Below, in pieces: positions 9,701-18,700 of a DNA stretch of 49,896 bases. The position numbers and the translations under genes are program-made. This DNA comes from Mycobacterium sp. (GTDB taxonomy: Bacteria > Actinomycetota > Actinomycetes > Mycobacteriales > Mycobacteriaceae), in contig NZ_JAOPWB010000308.1 in NCBI RefSeq assembly GCF_025965855.1, positions 1 through 49,896 of the forward strand. Reading direction: 5' to 3'. The notes beneath the pieces were generated by a model. That model had not been told where the DNA came from. It saw only the letters and a list, made by a program, of their open reading frames with translations, and made no database searches. Numbering within the stretch: position 1 is the first letter of the stretch; the number at the start of each line of letters is the position of its first letter.

Positions 9701-12700
9701 TAGCGGAAATATTCGCCGACGACTTTTCCAGTGAGGATCGCCGTCGCGTGGTGGGCGCTGGTATCCGACACGGCCGAGATGTCGAAATCGCAAGCATACG
9801 CGCCGGTTACGACCTCGGGGGCACGAACATGACGTCGACCGTCATTGCGACCCGCGGCACGCGCCTCATCCTCACGCGTACGCGCCACTCGGGCCCAGAC
9901 CATTCGCCCGAGGGCTTCCTCGTCGACACCCTGGGCGTCGTGGAAATCAACGCCGACAATCGAATCGCGGCCCGGGTCGTGTTCGAGCCCGACGACATCG
10001 ATACCGCGTTCGCCGAGCTGGACGCCCGGTACCTCGCCGGCGAGGCGGCCGCCTATTCGCGGTCGTGGTCGGCCGTAGCACGGTCGTACGTCGCAGCGAA
10101 CAAGCAAGAACTCCGATTGACACCGGACTGCGAAACCATCGATCACCGACGGGCGAGGGCGTTTGCGCCCGGCGAATTGACCGCATACATGCACGCCACT
10201 TGGGACCTCGCGCCCAACGTAAGGGCCCAAGTCGAGATCGTGCATCGGCTGAACAACCTCGGTGCTGTCGTCACCCATGTGGTGCACGGAACCTCGCAAG
10301 AGGGCTTCGACGCCGAATGGCGGGAAGTTATCCTGCTCACGGTCGAAGGCGACCTGATCAACCGCTCTGAGATGTTCGACGAGCCAGACCTCGACGCAGC
10401 GATCGCGAGTTTCGAACAGCTCAGCGCGCCGGCACCGCGGCTGGAAAACGCGGCAAGCCAAGTGACTGAACGCTTCCTGGCATGCTTCGCGGCTCGCGAG
10501 TGGGACACTTTGCCGGAGATCCTGGCCGACAACTTTGGCTACGAGGATCGCCGTCGCGTGGTGGGTGCCGGAGTCCGCGATGGTCGAAACACCTACATCG
10601 CAGACATGCGAGCATCCGCCGACCTGTGGGCCGCAAACGTGCCTACCGTGATGGCGATCCGTGGGGAGCGCCTTGCCCTCGCACGTCTTCGCTTCTCGGG
10701 CCGCGACCAAGGGCCCGAGGCATTTGTCACCGATGTGCTCGGCATCGCCGAGATCAATACCGAAGAGCGGATCGTCGCGGTTGTGTCGTTCGACCCCGAC
10801 GACTTTGAGGCCGCTATCGCCGAACTCGACGCACGCTACCTCGCCGGCGAAGCCGCCGCCCACGCGCACACGTGGTCGGTCATCGCGGCGGCGTACACCG
10901 CACTCAACCGCCACCAATTTCCCGCAACCACGCCCGACTGGGTCAACATCGACCACCGAGGCGAGACAGCGTTCGGGCCCGGCGACCTGAGCGCATACCT
11001 CCGCGCCGGACTGGATCTCGACCAAGGCATCACCATCTATATCGAGTCCGTGCATCGGCTGACCGACCTCGGCGCGGTCATCATCTACGCAGCCCATGAG
11101 ACCTCCCGCGAGGGCTTCCAGGCCGAGTGGCGAGGCGTCGCGCTATTGATGGTCGACGGTGAAATGGTAAATCGCTGCGAGGTATTCGAAGAGACGGACG
11201 TGACCGCCGCGATCGCAAGGTTCGAACAGCTGAGGCGCCCCGCACCCCGGCTGGAAAACGCCGCAAGCCAAGCGTACGCGCGCTTCCGGACGTACTTCGC
11301 CGCGCGCGACTGGGCCGCTATGGCGGAGCTACTGACCGCGGATACGTCTGTCGACGATCATCGACGGGTCGTCAACGCCGAAATCCGGCGCGGTCGGGAT
11401 GTCGAAATCGCGAACATGCAGGCCTTCGCCGACATTGGGGCGAAGACAAGTGCGGCGACGGTCATCGCCACTCGAGGTGAACGCCTTGTTCTGTGTCGGA
11501 CGTGCATCTCGAGGGAAGACCACCAAGCTGGGGGATTCCGTATCGAGATGCTCATTATCGTCGAAACCTCCGCCGACAAACGGATCCTGGCACGCGTCGC
11601 ATACGACCCAGACGACATCGACGCCGCCTTCGCCGAGCTCGATGCCCGGTACCTAGCCGGTGAGGCGGCGGCCCACGCACGCACGTGGTCTGTCGTCACG
11701 CAGGCATACGCCGCGCTTAATCGGCGCGAACTGCCGCCGACCACGCCAGATTGGGTGAACATCGACCACCGCCGAGGAACATCGTTTGCGTCCGGTGAAA
11801 TGCCTGCGTTACTCGATGCCGCGTGGGACTTCACGACTGACCTCAGCAACTCCATCGAAGCTGTGCATCGGCTGAATGATCTCGGAGCGGTCGTCACCAA
11901 CGCGTCGCATGAGACCTCGCAAGAGGGCTTTGACGCCGAGTGGCGGGTGATCACCGTTGTAACGGTGGAAGGTGACATGCTCAACCGTTGCGAGGTATTC
12001 GACGAGGCCGACCTCGACGCCGCGATCGCGATGTTCGATCAGCTAAGCCGGCCGACACCGCGTCTGGAAAACCCCGCAAGCCAAGCAGGTGTGCGGTTGC
12101 TGGAGCACTTAGTGGCAGGCGACTGGGACACCATCGCGGAAATAGTGGCCGACGACTTTTCGCAGAACGATCGCCGCCGGGTGGTGGGCGCGGGATTCCG
12201 AGATGGTCAAGACGCCGAAATCGAGGATCTGCGGGCGATCGCCGACTTGGGGCTCACGAACGTGACGTCGACCATCGTGGCAACCCGCGGGGAGCGCCTT
12301 GCCCTCATGCGTGTCCGCTTCTCGTTCCGCGACCAAGGGCCCGAGGCATTTCTCGGAGAGTTGCTTGGCATCTGCGCGATCAACGCCGAAGAGCGGATTG
12401 TCGGGGCTTTCTCGTTCGACCTCGACGACATGGACGCGGCCTTCGAGGAACTCGATGTTCGATACCTCGCCGGCGAAGCGGCCGCCCACGCGCAGACGTG
12501 GTCGGTCATCGCCGCGGGCTACGCCGCAATGAACCGGCATGAAGTCCCACCGTCGGCGCCAGATTACGTGAACATCGACCACCGGCTACGCGCAACGTTC
12601 GAAGCGAGTGATCTGGCCAAAAACCTCCGCACCGCTTGGGATCTCACTCCTGACCTCTACGGCTACATCGAGGCCGTGCATCGGCTGAGCGACTCTGGAG

Positions 12701-15700
12701 CAGTCGTCACCCATGCTGCGCATGGAACCTCGGAAAGGGGCTTTGACGCCGAGTGGCGAGGAATCCACTTTTTGACGCTCGACGGTGACGTGGTCAACCG
12801 CTGCGAGATCTTCGACGAGGCAGACCTCGACGCCGCGATCGCGCGTTTCGAGGAGCTGCACAAAAAGGCGGCGCGACTGGAAAACACGGCGAGTCAAGTG
12901 GCAGAGCGCTTTCCGATGCATATGAATGCGCGCGACTGGGACGCAATGACGGGGCTGTTGGCCGTCGACGCCTTGGTCGACGATCGCCGGCGCGGCGTGA
13001 ATGGCGGAATTCGATACGGTCGGGAGGCCGTGATTGACAATATGCGGGCAGCCGTCGACGTCCGATTCCAGAACACCACGTCGACTGCCGTGGCGACCCG
13101 CGGCACGCGCCTCGCTCTCATGCTTATCCACGCGTCAACGCGAGCCCAGCAGCCCGGAACGTTCCAGCTCGATGTTCTGCATGTGGTTGAGATCAATGCC
13201 GACGGGCGGACCGCGGCGGCCGTCGTGTTCGACCTGCAGGACATTGACGCCGCATATGAAGAGCTCGATGCTCGCTACCTCACAGGCGAAGCGGCCCCGT
13301 ATGCAAACACATGGACGCTCGTCGCGGGCCTTTACGGCGGACTCAACCGACACGAGCTTCCCCAGACTACGCCGGACTTCGTTAACATCGACCACCGCCG
13401 GCTGGCAGCGTTCGCGCCGGGTGACATGATCGAATTCGCCCGTACCGCTTTTGATCAACTTCCGGACATCTCCTTCCGCATCGAAGCCGTGCATCGGCTG
13501 AGCAACCTCGGTGCAGTCGTCAGTCAAGCGCTGCGTGGGACCTCGCGAGAGGGCTTCGAGGCGGAGTGGCACGAGATCCACCTCACGATGGTCGAAGGCG
13601 ACCGATTCAGCCATAGCGAGATCTTCGACGAGACAGACCTCGAAGCCGCGCTCGCACGATTCGAGGAACTTCACCCACCGACGCGGCGACTGGAAAACGC
13701 GGCAAGCCGAATGTACGACCGCTTCAACGCGTACCTCGCGGCGCGCGACTGGGACGCCATGGCGGAGATGGTCGCCGACGATATTTGTAGTGACGATCGT
13801 CGTCGGGTGGTGAGCGGCGGCATCCAACGCGGTCGGGATGCCCAGGCTGCGAATTTGCGGGCCGTTGTCGACGTCGGGGTCAAGAACTTCGAGTCGTTCG
13901 TCATCGCGACCCGCGGGGAGCGCCTCGTGCTGACCCGTACTCACGTATCGGGCGGCGACGAGCGGTCCGAGGCGTTCGGCCTCGAGTTACTGAGCATCAT
14001 CGAGATTGACACCAACAACCGGATCGCGGCGGGCATCCTGTTCGACCTCAACGACATCGACGCCGCCTTCGCCGAACTCGATGCCCGATACCTCGCCGGC
14101 GAAGCCGCCGCCCACTCGCAAACATGGTCAGAAATCACTGAGGGCTACGCAGCGCTCAACAGGCATGAGCTACCCAAAACCACGTCGAAGTGGGTGACCA
14201 TCGACCACCGGGTACGCGAAACGTTCGAGGGGGGTGATCTGACCGCGTACATCCGTTCCGCCTGGAACCTTCTGCCGGATATCAAAATCTATATCGAGAC
14301 CGTGCATCGGCTAAGCAGCCTGGGAACGGTCGTGACCCACGCGGCCTATGGGACGTCACAAGAAGGCTTCGAGGCCGAGTGGCGGATGGTCGAACTTCTG
14401 ACGTTCGGCGACGACACGATCAACCATTGCGAGCTGTTCGACGAGGCGGACATCGACGCAGCGCTCGAGCGCTTTGACGAACTGCACCAACAGACGCGGC
14501 AGCTGGAAAATGCGGCAAGCCGAGCCAGCGACCGCCTCCTTGCGTACTACATAGCCCGCGACTGGGGCGCAGCAGCCGAGGCGCTGGCCGACAATTTTTG
14601 CAGCGACGATCGTCGTCACGTGGTCAACGCCGGGCTCCGGCGCGGTCGTGATATCGCGATCGCAAACTTGAAGAAAAGCGCCGATCTCCAAATGATCTTC
14701 GGCAGGCAAGACGTTATCGCGACCCGGGGAGAACGTCTCGTCCTCAGCCGTGCCCGATGGTCCGGTCCCGACCAGCGGCCCGAAGCGTTCCACACGGAGG
14801 TACTCAGCGTCGTCGAGGTCGACGCCGACGAGCGCGTCGCGTCTCGTGTCATGTTCGACGCCAACGACATCCACGCCGCTTTCGCCGAGTTAGATGCCCG
14901 GTACCTCGCCGGCGATGCGGCCGCCCACACGCACACGTGGTCGGTCATCACAAGTAGCTATGCCGCGTTCAACCAACACCAACTCGCCACGCCGGACTGG
15001 GTAGTCGTTGACCACCGGCCAGGTGCACTGTTCGCGTCCAGCAACATGACAGCCTCCGTCCACGCCTTTTGGGACCAAACACCAGACCTCAGCATCCGCA
15101 TCGAGGCGGTGCATCGGCTCAGCGATTTCGGAGCGGTGGTCACCCATGCCGCGGCTGGCACTTCCCCAGAAGGCTTTGCCGCCGAATGGCGAATGATCCA
15201 GGTCCTGACCATCGAAGGTGACCAGGTCGACCGCTGCGAGCTATTCGACGAGGCAGACCTCGACGCCGCGCTCGCACGGTTTGAGGAATTGCGCCCGCAG
15301 GCGCCACGGCTGGAAAACGCGGCGAGCCAACTAATCGAGCGCTTCCAGGCCGACTTCGCGGCGCGCAACTGGGCTGCAATCGCTGAGAACTCGGCCGAAG
15401 AAATCTTCACTGACGACCGCCGTTCGGTTGTCGGCAGCGGGCTCCTAGGCGGACGTGACATCGACATCGCGAACATGCGGACGGCCGCCGACCTCGGGTC
15501 GGCTAATTTCACGTCGACGGTCATTGCAACCCGTGGCGATCGCCTTGTCCTCATTCGACTCCGGATGTCGGGCCGCGACCAGCGACCCGAGGCGTTCCAC
15601 AGTGACATGCTTGGCATCGTCGAGATCGACGCGGACAACCGGGTCACGGCGCGCATCCTGTTCGATCTCGACGATATCGACTCCGCATTCGCCGAACTCG

Positions 15701-18700
15701 AAGCTCGGTACCTCGCCGGCGAAGCCGGCGCCCACGCGCGCACGTGGTCGGTGATTGCCCGGGCCCCCGCCGGATTCAATCGACACGAACTTCCGGCAAT
15801 GACGCGGGATCCGGTTTACATCGATCATCGACCGGTCGTGGCGATCGAGGGGGCTGATCTGGCCGCAACTCTTCGCGCAGTGTGGGACATCACTCCAACC
15901 TTCAGCGTCCACTTCGAGGCTGTGCATCGGCTGGACGAACTCGGAGCCGTCGCCACCCAAGTGCTGAACGGGACCACACAAGAAGGCTTTGACGCCGAAT
16001 GGCGGATGGTCGAGCTATTCAGTGTCGAAGGTGGTCTGATCAGCCGCGTCGAAGTCTTCGAAGAGGCAAACCTCGACACCGCACTGGCCCGCTTTGAAGA
16101 ATTGCACCCGCCAGCGCGACGACTGGAAAATGCGGCAAGCCGAGTGGCAGCACGCTTTTGGACCTGCTTGGCGACCCGAGACTGGGCCGCGATGGCCGAG
16201 ACAATGGCCGGCGATTTTTCATCCCATGATCACCGCCGGGTTGTGAACGCCGGTGTCCTGCGCGGTCGTGATGTCAATATGGCCAACATGCGAGCGGTCA
16301 CCGAGGTCGGGTTCGAAGGCCTTACGTCGACAGTCATCGCGACCCGCGGGCAGCGCCTCGCCCTCACTCGTATTCGGTCCTCGGTCCACGGCTTTGAAGC
16401 CGGGGAGATCAGCGCCGACATGCTCGGCGTGCTGGAGATCGATGCCGACAACCGGTTCACCGCCAACGCGATATTCGACGCCGACGACATCGACGCCGCC
16501 TTCGAGGAGCTTGATGCTCGATACCTCGCTGGCGAAGCGGCCGCCCACGCGCATACTTGGTCGGTCATCGCGGGAGCCTATGCTGGACTCAATCAGCACG
16601 AATCCCCCCCGACGACACCGGATTCGGTTTTCATCGATCATCGACCGGTCGTACGGATCGAGGCGGTTGATCTCGCCGCAGCTCTTCGTGGCTTGCGGTC
16701 CCTCGCTCCGGACGTCAGCGGCTACGTCGAGGCTGTGCATCGGCTGAGCGAATTCGGAGCCGTCGTCACCCAAGTCCTGACAGGGACCTCGCAAGAGGGA
16801 TTTGACGCCGAGTGGCCAACGATCGGCATTTTCACGGTCGACGGTGGCCTGATCAGCCGCTGCGAAGCCTTCGACGAAGCAGACCTCGACGCCGCACTGG
16901 CGAGATTCGATGAGCTAAACCGACCGGCACCGCGGCTGGAAAACTCGGCGACGCGGGTATACGACCGCCTCCAGGCGTATTTCGCAGCCCGCGAGTGGGA
17001 CGCGATGGCGGAGATCCTGGCCGACGACAGTTGCAGCGATGATCGCCGGCGGGTCGTGAACGCTGGGATCCGACGTGGTCGAGACGTGCAGATCGCAAAT
17101 ATGCAGACGGCCGTTGGCCTCGGGACGACGAACATCACGTCGACCGTCATCGCTAACCGTGGCGAGCGCCTCGCCCTTAGTCGTGTCCTCTTCTCGGGCC
17201 GCGATCAGCGACCCGAGGAGTTCCATACCGAGACGCTCGGCATCGTCGAGATCGACGCCGAAGAACGGATAGCGGCACTCGTCACGTTCGACCTCGATGA
17301 CGTCGACGCCGCCTTCGAGGAGCTCGATGCCCGGTACCTCACGGGAGAAGCGGCCGACTATTCGCACACGTGGTCGGTTATCGCAGAGGAATGCGCCGCG
17401 TTCAACCGACACGAGCTCACCACGGTGGACTACATCACCGTCGACCACAGGCCGCTGCCCATAGTCGAGGCTTATTCACAAGCAGCCCTGCGGGTTTGGG
17501 ACGTCACGCCAGACTTCGGCATCCACGCCGAGGCGGTGCATCGGCTCAGCGGTTTCGGAGCGGTCGCCACCTATCAGGCGAATGGGAACTCGCCAGAAGG
17601 CTTTGGCGCCGAATGGCGAATTATCCTCCTTCTCACGGTCGAACGCGACCGGATCAACTGCTGCGAGGTCTTCGACGAGTCAGACCTCGACGCCGCGCTC
17701 GCCCGATTTGAGGACCTGCAACCGCCGCCGCCACGGCTGGAAAATGCGGCAGGCCGAATAGTCGAGCGATACCAGGCGTGCTTCTCGGCCCGGGACTGGG
17801 CCGCCATGGCGGAGCTACTGGCCGACGACATTGTCGCGGACGATCGCCGTCGTGTCGTGAACGCGGGGGTTCGACGCGGCCGCGATGTGCAAATCACGGA
17901 CATGCGAGCCGCCGCCGAGGTCGGCGCAGAGACCATATCTTCGAGAGTGATTGCGACACGTGGGGAACGCCTCGCCCTCGCTCACGTCCGTACCTTCAAC
18001 CGCGGCATGGCCGGAGACGTTGGCGCCGAGATGCTCGGCGTCGCCGAGATCGACGCCGACGAGCGGATCGTCGCGACCGTTTCGTTCGAACTTGACGAAA
18101 TTGACGCGGCTTTCGAGGAACTCGACGCTCGCTACCTCGCGGGCGAAGCGGCCGCTCACGCGCACACATGGTCGCTCAATGCAGCGCTTTACGCTGCGTT
18201 CAACAAGCACGAACTTCCCGCAACGACCCCGGATTGGACCTACGTCGACCACCGACCGCTCGTAACGATCGATGACCTGCCCGCATCCCTGCCTGCCATC
18301 TGGGAACAACTGCCAGACATCCGCATCTATATGGAGGCCGTGCATCGGCTGAGCGACCTCGGGGCAGTCGTCACCGCGGCAGCGTATGGGAGCTCGCAAG
18401 AGCGCTTCGACGCGGAGCGGCGGATGATCGACTTCTTCACGGTCGAAGGTGACCTCATCAACCGCTGCGAAATCTTCGACGAGACAGACGTCAACGCCGC
18501 GCTCGCGAGGTTCGACGAGCTCGATCAGCCAGCGCCATCAGTTCAGAATGCCGCGACCCGGGCCTGGGCACGCCTAACCGACGCGTTTAACCGCCGCGAC
18601 TTGGACGGTGTACTTGCTGTCAGCAGTGCTGACGCTGGCTATGAGGACCGGCGAAAAGGCCTGGGTGATCTTGTCGGCGGTCCGGCGAAGCCCAAGGCTG

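Noticed and set aside
9667..11097. Long reverse-strand open frame (476 codons) inside the giant gene
   Set aside because: It mirrors the repeat array: high GC leaves the antisense frame open, and its sequence is just the repeat read backwards, with no family motif or start context.
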